Shown: positions 13,275 through 22,702 of the stretch, piece by piece
How positions within the stretch are numbered: the first letter of the stretch is position 1
Layout: each line of letters starts with the position of its first letter
Origin: Anastatus disparis
Taxonomy: Eukaryota; Arthropoda; Insecta; Hymenoptera; Eupelmidae
Reading direction: 5' to 3'
Assembly (NCBI GenBank): GCA_017163975.1
Contig: JAFFSR010000136.1
Coordinates: 7,003,501-7,067,500 of the forward strand
DNA: 64,000 bases
Position numbers and translations under genes: made by a program
The notes under the pieces: generated by a model
What the model was told of the DNA's origin: nothing
The model's input: the letters and a program-made list of their open reading frames with translations, nothing else
Databases searched by the model: none

Positions 13275-13669
13275 AAAGCGAAACAAAACTAATGAACGTT
13301 CCAAGTACAATTGAATAGCTTTAATCCTTTGATGCACAAATTATTCTGTACAAACTTTTCAAATTTAGTAAAGTTTTAGAGCTGAAAAAAAACAAGGTGA
13401 AGCATATGCATCATTGTGCAGTAAAGGATTAAAATTCAAAATGGTAAAGAAAATACAAAATTTCTTAATTCCTATTATGTGTTAAATTTATGTACTCAAA
13501 AAGGGAACGTCAATTGTACTGTTTATATACATTTTCAGTTCAAATCGAAAGCCCTGTGATTAAAAAAAAATTATAACATTCGCATATGATTGCGTGCAAA
13601 AAAAATGGAGCAGCTAGATCTCCTCTATCGTTCTTGAATTCATTATCTAGTGACTCTTAAATACTTCAA

Positions 13670-13675
13670 AATAAA
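13670..13675 (+). terminator. dl: possible dorsal-A poly(A) signal
   Basis: An AATAAA hexamer lies about 400 bases after the isoform-A stop. Several further A-rich candidates occur up to about 14580, so the true cleavage site is uncertain. Confidence 0.35.
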
Positions 13676-14878
13676 GCTTTATTCAACAAAGAATCATTTA
13701 TTTTTTTTAATACGTGGAAGGATTCAGTGTTGTAATTCGCCGTTTATAAGATCTGAGTGGTTATATTATATGAAACAAACAAAGCAACCAAGTTTTCTTT
13801 GCTCAAGCTTCAAGTTTTTATGAGTTTCTTTTTATAAACAGTCAAAGATTTAAAAATAAACCTGATGCTCAGGTTTTGATGTGAAGAAAAATATAATGTA
13901 GCATGTAGATATTTACATGTTATTGTCGTGTTTATGTACACATAATGTTTGTGATGTTTTAGACATTTATTAAGATTTTTTTATTTTTATTATTTTTATA
14001 ACATAATTATTGTGATTACAATTACGTTTTTTTGTCATCTTTGTCTTCCGATTACTGAAATTTATAAAACTTTTAGTCTGGGACTATACTAAAAAAAACC
14101 ACTGAGTCGTAGTAGATATACGTACCATGACCGAGTCTAGATTTACTTCGGACTTTGAACATTTGTTGAGTTTGTGATATCAATATGTTATCAAAAGAAC
14201 ATATGTAATATGTTTTACAGCATTTTTATCGTTAATTATTGTTATTATCAAGTGTATGCCTTTTAAAAAAAGTACAACGTAAAGTGTCTTGATTTTTCTT
14301 AAAAGAGATTATTAATATGTGTAACGAGTCGGAAAACTGTTAAAAGCAAAAGAAAAATAATATTTTTTTTTCAAGTACAAGAGTTAAACTTTTCACAGAT
14401 AAATTTTTATATACAATTACACTTTTTGCTAGTGTGACTATGTACATATTATTATTTGTGCGCGCAATATTTTTGGAATTTTATAAGTAATACAGATGTG
14501 CATTAATATTGTGCTTTACTATTCACATAAATGATCTATAATATTTTTTTATTCCTAAATAAAAATTATTTTATGGAAATAAATGCGAAAAAATAAATTT
14601 TTAAAGTGTTTATTATAGTATACATATATATTTATAAGATAAAAATTTCTATGAGAACAAAAATAAATTAATAAAATTAATTTAATTTGTATGTTTTAAT
14701 TTAGTTATTATATATAAAAAAAATATATGAATTAATATTTGATTGTTTTATTTCTTATTTTTAATCATTATAGTATAAAAGCATAGTTATAAATAATTGC
14801 AGTGATTGTAATAATTTTATTAAAGTTAGTTCAATTATTTGTGATATTTTAAATTTATTATTTTGACTAATGCTCCAT

Positions 14879-15073
14879 GTCTTCAGTAGCTCACTCGATA
14901 GAGTTATGGGTTCGCAATTTGATGTCCAGAATTCGAATTCTAGGACGATTGATACAAGCACCACTGTATGTTACATGTGCTTCATTCACTAACATGTTGG
15001 AGACCACCGTCATTTATCAGCATCATAATAATATAAATATAACGACGTTAAATAAAAATAAAACAAAAAAAAT
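14879..15073 (+). mobile_element. tRNA-derived SINE, copy 1 (degraded)
   Basis: Starts with a decayed tRNA-like head (CAGTAGCTCACTCGATAGAG as A box; AATTCGAATTCT as B box) and continues with a body and 3' end ACGACGTTAAATAAAAATAAAA shared with the copy at 20509. The shared body includes GCACCACTGTAT, TTACATGTGCTT and AGCATC blocks. The A and B boxes are worse than in copy 2, so this copy is older. Confidence 0.8.
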
Positions 15074-15677
15074 ATCGTTTCACTTAAATTCATAATAAAT
15101 CAAAATATACGAAATTCAAAAATTACACAATCAAAATTCTGACAGCTATCAAGTTTATAATGATTAACACATTCTGATTCATTAGCTTTTTGATTTAATA
15201 AATTTAAAATGTAGAAACTTTTTTTTGGATAATTCAATTCCGTAAGCAACAGTTTTAAAGAATTCTACTGTCAATGCCCGACCATTCGAACTTATAGCTC
15301 CTTTTACGATTCAAGGACGAATTTTAATACGAGAACGTTTGTGTTAGTGAAATAGAATATAGGATGGAAAATTACAATAATAAAAGTGAATTTTAAAAAT
15401 GGAAAAAACGGTGAATTGATTTAGAAATTATCAAATTTGTTGCCCCATAAAAACCTATCACGATTTCGTATTTTTCATAACTATATTATATCTGTGTGAA
15501 TTGTGCGAAAAGTAATCAACACTACATATTTTAATAGGCTTTTTCATAAAGATTTTTGAATGTAAAAAATTTTTTCCAAAATCATTTAAAAATAATATTA
15601 AGTCAGTTATTAATTAAATCAATAAAAATTTAGTTATTAATAAATAGCATTTTATTTGAAAGGTGTAAAAATTTTAA

Positions 15678-15975
15678 CCCTTTCAGAACTAATGTACATT
15701 ACAATGTACATTGACATTTTTTTATTTTTTTGAAATTGTGCAAAACTGGCTTCAAATTTTGTAAAAAGAATATGTGTATTAGATTGAAGTGGACTATTTC
15801 CGACCTCAAACTGAGGGCCTAAGCTATTATATCTTTGATAGAAACTGAGAAAACTTGAAAAAAAGAAAGTGAAAAAAAATTTTTTATCGCAAAAATTGCT
15901 TAATAAATGAACACATCATCGTTAAATAGTTATCAGAACTTTTCATGATGAAATAAAAATTTCGTCCTAAAAGGG
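15678..15975. mobile_element. piggyBac-type MITE, 298 bp
   Basis: Flanked on both sides by TTAA (15674-15677 and 15976-15979), the target site of piggyBac elements, with terminal inverted repeats CCCTTTCAGAAC at the left and GTCCTAAAAGGG at the right. There is no transposase frame inside, so it is non-autonomous. A small internal palindrome AATGTACATTACAATGTACATT follows the left end. Confidence 0.8.
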
Positions 15976-16028
15976 TTAAAGAGTATAATAAATCACATTT
16001 TTTATAATTTAGAAAATTAAAGTACATT

Positions 16029-16310
16029 AATAATAGTACATTATGATACTAGTGGCATAAATGGCCTATCATGGCATGACGTGCAATAGGCCATTTATGC
16101 CACGAGTATCATACGATTTTTTATAGCACTGACTGATGCATAAATCCGCTGTCACGCCTGTTAGTGGCATTAACAGTCGATTCATGCACCGGGTTATCGT
16201 CCGAGCGTAGCGAGGCCGATAGACATGGTGCAATAATGGACTACTTATGCCACAGATAGGCGTGACATAAATTCGGATTTATGACACTTAGTGCAATAAA
16301 TATTTTTTTT
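16029..16310 (+). mobile_element. double-hairpin element 2 (GAGCGNAGCG-core family)
   Basis: Starts with exactly the same AATAATAGTACATT as element 1 and ends TGCAATAAATATTTTTTTT. Hairpin one (16043-16113) has arms built on GTGGCATAAATGGCCTAT. Hairpin two (16126-16295) has long outer arms (GCATAAATCCG and TCACGCCT with their complements) around the core GTCCGAGCGTAGCGAGGCCGA. The arm sequences differ from those of elements 1 and 3. Confidence 0.6.
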
Positions 16311-17239
16311 GTATCTTAATAGTTGAAAATATTTGAATTTATAGTTTTCTGATCATATGTACGAGTCATTTCATATTAACATCAAGTCCATATATCTTCT
16401 TAATATTTGTAGAAAATTTTTCTTTTAGTCAAAATTCTTATAAAACAAACAACCTTTTTTTTTCTTTCTTTTAAAGAAAATTTAAAATGCTTGCAAAAAC
16501 TTGAATATAATGTAGGAATCGAAAACGGCTATTCACAGCCAGCCACTATAGCTTCTCGAATATGACGCGACATGAAGCCTAATAGTTTCGGTCTCACGCG
16601 AAATTTTCCATATCCTCTCACAGGTCGTATCAACCTATGAGAGTTACTTATAATTTTTTATGCACAAGGGGTTTGGCTAAGAAAAACTTTCTATTTTTCG
16701 ATAATTTTCCTCTTCGAAGGAAACTTCAGTCCATCGATAACTTTCATAAGAGAAACACAAACAGTAAATTCGTTTTATATTCTTATATTTGAAATTGTCA
16801 CTTGTTTAATTTCACTATTTAATTATTTTATTAAACCATATATATTAAAATTGTGGATTTTTATTTTATTTGTGTTGCGAAGTAAGCCTTGTAATATTAT
16901 TTACTTAAAAAATCGCGACGCAAAGACGCACAACAATCCAACTACTACGTCACCCACTACTCGATCAAATTCAACAGGAAATAAACTAAAAAATGAAAAA
17001 AGCTCATAACTATAAAACAGTCAAATAAAAGAATACAGTTAGGACGGAGAGAGAAAGTATTATTAAAAATAATCGCATTATCGGAAATAGAGACAAAAAA
17101 CTCCAAAAAAAAAAAAAAGCTAAAAGATTAAAAAGAGAACAAATAAAATCGAATGAAAAAATACATGAAGAATACAAAAAAAAGAGCGCATGAAATGTGG
17201 AAAAAAAGGTTGTTGATGGCAAAATAGTGAAAATATTTG

Positions 17240-17830
17240 ATATGTCAGATAAAGAAAAACCAATCAAGCGAAAATAGAATCGAATTGCAGCTCAAAAGCA
17301 TAGAAAGAAATTAAAAGAGAACAAATTAAATATTTCCAAAAATATCAATGAAAGTGAAATTGATACAAGTCTTTCATTTAATAAAAATAAAAACCATAAA
17401 GTGGATAAGCATAAAGAAGCCAATATTTAAAAAAATAAGAATTGTGCGTGTCGCCACCATGCTGAGTGCTATAGAGATAAATTAAAAAAAGTAAATGAGA
17501 GTTTGAGAAAAACACTCAATTGACTTAGAAAAAGAGAATATTAGAAGAAAATTAAATAATCCACTTTCTCCAAAATTATTCAGAAATATAATATATTTAA
17601 TAAGCAAAAATTATTTGAATATATTGTGAAAAATGAAAGTATTATATAGTCAACATCATGATCGTACTACTAAAAATTATTTTAAAAGAATTTTTTGTGA
17701 ATCTATTTTTAAAAAATATAATAAACAACACACGATATAAAAAAGTTTAGCGACTAACTTAAAAATTCATACATGACAACATTTAAAGGAACATTAAAAG
17801 TGGTTTAGTGTAGATGCAAGCCATTTAAAA
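17240..17830 (+). pseudogene. decayed Lys-rich ORF, possibly old transposon gene
   Basis: One reading frame stays open in long stretches broken by a few stops and includes RIAAQKHRKKLKENKLN, NCACRHHAECYRDKLKKVNE and, in a shifted frame, SQHHDRTTKNYFKRIF. The composition (basic coiled-coil start, a CxCxHHxxC motif, then a mixed domain) resembles transposon-borne proteins in insect genomes, but I cannot name a family. Multiple stops and shifts make it non-functional. An unusual-composition chance frame is the alternative. Confidence 0.35.
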
Positions 17831-19472
17831 TTCTTTTTAATAAACTAAGTTGTTACGTGATTGTTATCTGATTGTCAAAATATAATTATTATAAACAATA
17901 TGAAGAAAAAATAGATAAGTTAATTGACTGAACTCTTTTTATTTTATTTTTAAACTTTTTTTGAGTAAAATATTATTTGTTTTTTGGTGAATAATTTAAT
18001 TTTTTTTTATTTAATAAAAAAATTCAATTACAAAACATTAGAAATGTTTTCAAATTTTTATTTTGTATTATGAGTTATTATAATGTTATTAAATAAATTC
18101 TGCCATGTTGATTTAATTTGATGTAACTCCCGATTTCGTTGATTGATATTCAGTGATTATGTAATAAAATATTATTTCTGGTATGTTATAAGTTTTATTT
18201 CTTTTAAAATTATCTTTATGAATAAAAAAATATCAATATGTTAATATTACACGACTTTTGGAAACTCCATGGAAATTATGTTATGTAATTACCGTGGATA
18301 TCCAATTGAAAAAATCATCCCTTAAATAAAAAAAATATTTATACCCATATTGCGTCTAAGTATTGGCTTTTGTAAATCGATTAAATAAATAAAAAGTCAC
18401 AAAATTAATAAAAAAATAATGTTAATAAAGGCACAATTTACCTTTATTTTGAATATCACTCTCATATGTAGTTTCTTTATACTGTAAATAAAGAACGATC
18501 TTTTCTTTCGAGAAATATTAAATATTCATATCCACATCATGATCGGTAAAGGCCAAGGTTTGCCCGTGTTTATTAAACATAGTATAGCATATAGAGAATA
18601 ATTTCTCGAAAGATGAAAAAAAAATTAGCAAAAAACATAAATTATTTTAAAAATTTTTAAAGTTTACAACTCCAAATTTTCATATGAACCATTTTAGTAC
18701 AATACAAGAGAATTCTTATTTTAAACGTAAATGATAAGGGATCAGTTGACAATATTTACTACAAAGAATATTATACATATAATAACATTTAAAAAAATGA
18801 ACTATGAGATAATTAACTTTCTGTCCAAAATACCGAATGAGGAATTTTTCATTTAAGTGACTTTATATTGGAAACAACGAGCCATCGCCTCTTTTGATAT
18901 TTTATAATTTTAAAATATGATTCAATAATAATTATTTATTGTAAATTTAAACAGTATTTATTCTTAAATTAAATAAAAAAAATTTTTTATTTTATTTGAC
19001 GATATTTCATTATACCTGTCCATTTTATTTAAACTAAATTACTTTTTGTATTTTTAAGGAATTAAACTTAATCTTAAATATATTTTGTAAATAAATATCA
19101 AGACTCATTGAAAATTAACGAACTTTAATGATTTTTATGCTATTTTTGGAGATGAAAATTTCCTTAATCATCCAGCTATTGGCTCATTGACCTTATAGTC
19201 ATTATACTTCTTAGAAATGCGCTGTGATAGGTAGGTACACTAAAGTGCATGTATCTTTCATTCTTCATAGCTTTTAATTTGTGTGCATAAAGCAAACGCA
19301 AGGACCATTTGAAAGAATCCATCTTATATTTCATTGGCATATATACGCTTTTCAGTTTAATAAATATCTCTTTTATATAAATAATAAGTAACTGTTTGAA
19401 AATATAAACGATTTTTTTAATGGAATCTAAAATATCTTATAAAGGAAAACATTGATTAAAATATATTATATA

Positions 19473-19924
19473 CTGTAAAAGTAAGTAAAGCAGTCAGGTG
19501 TGGGGTAAAGCGAGCATTTTTTATATGATTTCCTAATTTTTTATGTTCTTTTATGTATGAATAATTAGTATATTACAACCCATGGCCAATAAAAAAAAGA
19601 ATATCTCAGATCATATGTAATTGTCGGCCGAGGCGAAGCCGAGGCTGACAAACATGTGATTTGAGGCTTTCTTTTTTACTGACCATGGGTTGTAATGAAT
19701 TTTTCTGCTCGACGGAGCCGGAAAGCGGCAACTTCGTTTTGGGCAACGGCCAGGAAGCTGCCGCTTTCTAGCCGGAGGGCAGAAAAATAATTTTTTGAAC
19801 TTCTGTTAATAATTTACAAAAAATTATTGTTACACATTAACAAGAGTACGTAAAAAATTAGAAAATTATATCTGAAAAAATGTTTGCTTTACCCCACACC
19901 TGACCGCTTTATCCCGTTTTACGG
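19473..19924. mobile_element. TA-flanked inverted-repeat element (Tc1/mariner-like MITE)
   Basis: Terminal inverted repeats of about 45 bp with the highly matched core GTCAGGTGTGGGGTAAAGC start CTGTAAAA at the left and end TTTTACGG at the right, each bordered by TA (19471-19472, 19925-19926). TA duplications with CNGTAAAA ends suggest a Tc1/mariner-type MITE. The middle is occupied by double-hairpin element 3, apparently inserted later. Confidence 0.65.
19560..19796 (+). mobile_element. double-hairpin element 3, nested in a MITE
   Basis: Left end AATAATTAGTATATT and right end GGCAGAAAAATAATTTTTT match elements 1 and 2. Hairpin one (19572-19696) has arms ATTACAACCCATGG and CCATGGGTTGTAAT around CGGCCGAGGCGAAGCCGAGG. 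Hairpin two (19699-19787) has arms ATTTTTCTGC and GCAGAAAAAT plus GCCGGAAAGCGGCA-type inner pairs. It lies within the inverted-repeat element 19473-19924. Confidence 0.6.
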
Positions 19925-20508
19925 TATAAAAGAAGATTATAATAGACTGCATCAAGTAGATTCATTTCCAATTAAGATATTTTGAAGTTTGAAGCAAGAA
20001 GCTAGCGATTTATATTTAAACATTTAATTGCATGCATCTAAAAAATTTAGTTTCCCGAATCGGAGTTTTCTTTTTGCTTCAGGGAATCTTTTTATCTGTT
20101 TTTATTTTATTCTCGGAGTAAGAACATTAAAAATTATATTTTTTGAATCTAAACAAATAAATATTTATAATGAATATAAATTTGTGTTAATGTGTTAATT
20201 AAAAAATGTAATTTGTAGAGATCATAAAAGTTAAGTTTAAAAAAGAATTTTCATAAAATTTAGGGGTATTCTTTACTCGATTCTAAGACATATTGACGTT
20301 TTAGAAATTTTTAATCTTTATTTCATCTATTTTTTTCATTTCGAAATTCTTTAAAATTAAAAACCAATATATTTTTTTCAATTATAAAAAAAGTTTCAAT
20401 AAAATTAATGTTTACATAGATCAAATTGATTAATTTCACGAAAATAAATATTTATTGGAATATAAGATGTTTATAGTTTTCTTTCAAATAATATGCTATT
20501 GGTTAGAG

Positions 20509-20712
20509 GTCGTCAGTGGCTCAGTTGATAGAGCTATGGAATTTTAATCTCGAGGACTCGAGTTCGAATCCCGTTCTCAGCAGCCAACTGATACAGGCAC
20601 CACTGTATTTTACATGTGCTTTGTTCACGAACACACTGAAGCGACCTCCATCGCTAATTAGCATCGCAATGATACCATAAATACAGCGACGTTAAATAAT
20701 AATAAAATTTTT
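20509..20712 (+). mobile_element. tRNA-derived SINE, copy 2 (well preserved head)
   Basis: The head is strongly tRNA-like: A box AGTGGCTCAGTTGATAGAGC, an anticodon-arm region reading ATTTTAATCTC, and B box GAGTTCGAATCCC. The TTTTAATCT loop resembles tRNA-Lys(UUU), the likely ancestor. The tRNA-unrelated body and the CGACGTTAAATAATAATAAAA tail match copy 1. Such A-rich, CGTTAAATAA-type tails usually reflect mobilisation by a partner LINE. Confidence 0.85.
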
Positions 20713-21018
20713 TTAAAATACCACAGTCGGACTACTTTTTTTCAGTGAATATACACATTACAATTTTAAAAGACATTTAAGAAAATGATTAAAATAAAAT
20801 TCATAAGACTGTAATTGTTTGAATAATTTTGAATTTGTAATAATATATTAATAATAAATTTTAAAAGACTCATATACAACATAAATTTCTAATATTTTGA
20901 TCTTGGTTTAGTTTAAAAATTTATCTTCTAAAAGACAATGGTAATAGTACGAGTTTTTAACTTTTGTTTTAATAAAAAAAATATGGTATAAAGGTGTTAA
21001 AATATGTAAAATATAGCC

Positions 21019-21165
21019 AATCATATACTTTCGAAGTTTCAAAAGTGCGGGGAAATACTACAAGCACCCCCTACTGAGATACCTGCAACTGGTAATATTA
21101 TTATTCTCAGCAGGGGGTGTCTTTACAATTTTCTTATACTTTTGAAATTTCTAAAGTATATGATT
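21019..21165. mobile_element. 147-bp inverted-repeat element
   Basis: Near-perfect terminal inverted repeats of about 28 bp (left AATCATATACTTTCGAAGTT, right its complement ending AAAGTATATGATT) enclose a second inverted pair, CACCCCCTACTGAG and CTCAGCAGGGGGTG. It has no coding content. No clear target duplication is visible, so the superfamily is left open. Confidence 0.6.
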
Positions 21166-22401
21166 AGGTACACGTAGCATTCCCAACACATTTCCTCTGC
21201 ATATTTTCATTTTCAAAAAGAAAACTAAAATGCGTATTTTCAACATTATTCTTTATATTTAACTTGACTTTTAATAGTTTGCTACTTCAGATATTCTTCT
21301 GTAAAGCTGTACGCTTTGTGGAAATAAGTTCTTAATAACCAGTACCTGTTAGTCATTATCCCTCTTAGGAATAAGCTGTAATTATCTCAGGTACCCCAAA
21401 GTAAATATATATATACATACAATGGAACGTGTACATATATCACTACCTGCACCAAAGAAGACTCTGTTTCAAAATTTATTTCAAAAGACTCCCACGAGAA
21501 TGAAATAAAATTCATAAATTTTGCAGCAATGCATTTTTATTTCGGGAAAATCACGAATGAATACAATGAGGCTCAATTTTTTAACAATACAGTAATATGG
21601 CTGGATTATAAATCATTAATTATGGATAAATAAATTTAATTTTTCATAAATAACTATATTCAGAATTATGTTTAAAGAATAAAATTATGAATATATATAT
21701 TATATATGTATATATATATATACACCAGATTTCTAAAAAATTCATGATCTATTATTCTGATAACACACAAGATTTTTTTATAAAATTCTTTAATTCATGC
21801 GAATTAATAAAGAAAAAAGGAAAGAAATTTTATTCTTTAAAATTGTTCATAACATGATTATTAATGACAAATGTTATTTATTTATTCATAATTAATAAAT
21901 TCATTCAAAATTTATTTACCAAATTCATTAAAAATTCATGAAAAATGAAAATTCGTTGTCGTCAAAACAACGAAATTAATTTTACTCTTGCGAGATAAAA
22001 CTTTTTAAAAATAAATTACGTGTACTTATATTGTGATTAAAATATAAAATTGCAGCGAATAGTCACTGCATTAATATATATGAGAAAAAGTTTTTTTTTA
22101 TTTCAGGTTAGTATTAGAAATGGTAAAAGAGAAGGCATGAAATTACATATAATTAACAATTTACTTATTAACTTAAATATTGAAATTGAATTTACTGGTA
22201 CCCTTATAGTTCTATAGATTTAGTCATTATTCAAATAAGCTTATTTAGTATTAAGACATAAATTTATGTGGATATCCTTGGTTAAATGTTATTTAAACAA
22301 TTGGGCAAAAATTTTGAAGTTTCCCCAAAATCTTACCATTCCACTAAATGAACCCATCCTTCCACTAGGGTACCTGTCACTAATTACATTACATTTTCAC
22401 T

Positions 22402-22412
22402 GGGATTTTCCC
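22402..22412. promoter_or_regulatory. perfect palindromic kB site upstream of the second Rel gene
   Basis: GGGATTTTCCC is a perfect NF-kB/Rel consensus, 291 bp before the predicted start codon of the tandem-RHD gene, inside a locally C-rich patch (22320-22445) unlike the AT-rich surroundings. It is the kind of site bound by Dorsal/Dif proteins and suggests auto- or cross-regulation. Binding is inferred, not shown. Confidence 0.5.
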
Positions 22413-22702
22413 TTAGACTTAATACCCCCCACTTTTCTTGTAGTGTCATTTGAATTACTTTAAAGTAGGTATAAAATAATACTTTCAAAACTATGAATTT
22501 GCTTTACTATATCAGTACTGCTTAGTTGTATATTCAGTGTTCTAAAAGCATGTTGTGTATCCGGTAAAATTTTAGTTTGTATTTATATCTTAGATATATT
22601 AAAATTATACAAAAAAACTATTCTAAATTCGTTGTTTTTTTTGTGTATTAATTTGAGTTGTGAAAATTCTATGATTAAAATTTTAATATCATTATTAAAA
22701 TA

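Larger units (their letters stand above)
13275..22702. other. repeat-rich intergenic region between the two Rel loci
   Basis: No intact gene is visible over more than 9 kb. It contains the dorsal 3' UTR at its start, a piggyBac-type MITE, two SINE copies, two double-hairpin elements, one of them nested in a TA-flanked inverted-repeat element, a further inverted-repeat element at 21019-21165 and a decayed Lys-rich reading frame. Isolated ORFs of 60-90 codons here look like chance. Confidence 0.7.

Noticed and set aside
14879..14955. A tRNA gene at the head of the first SINE
   Set aside because: The cloverleaf is badly decayed, and the adjoining body and tail recur at 20509, so it is a SINE.
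20509..20583. A working tRNA-Lys gene
   Set aside because: The A and B boxes are good but the acceptor stem does not close, and the sequence continues into the shared SINE body.
22266..22463. 65-codon ORF upstream of the tandem-RHD gene
   Set aside because: No splice link to the gene and no homology. It overlaps the C-rich kB-site region, which explains its composition.
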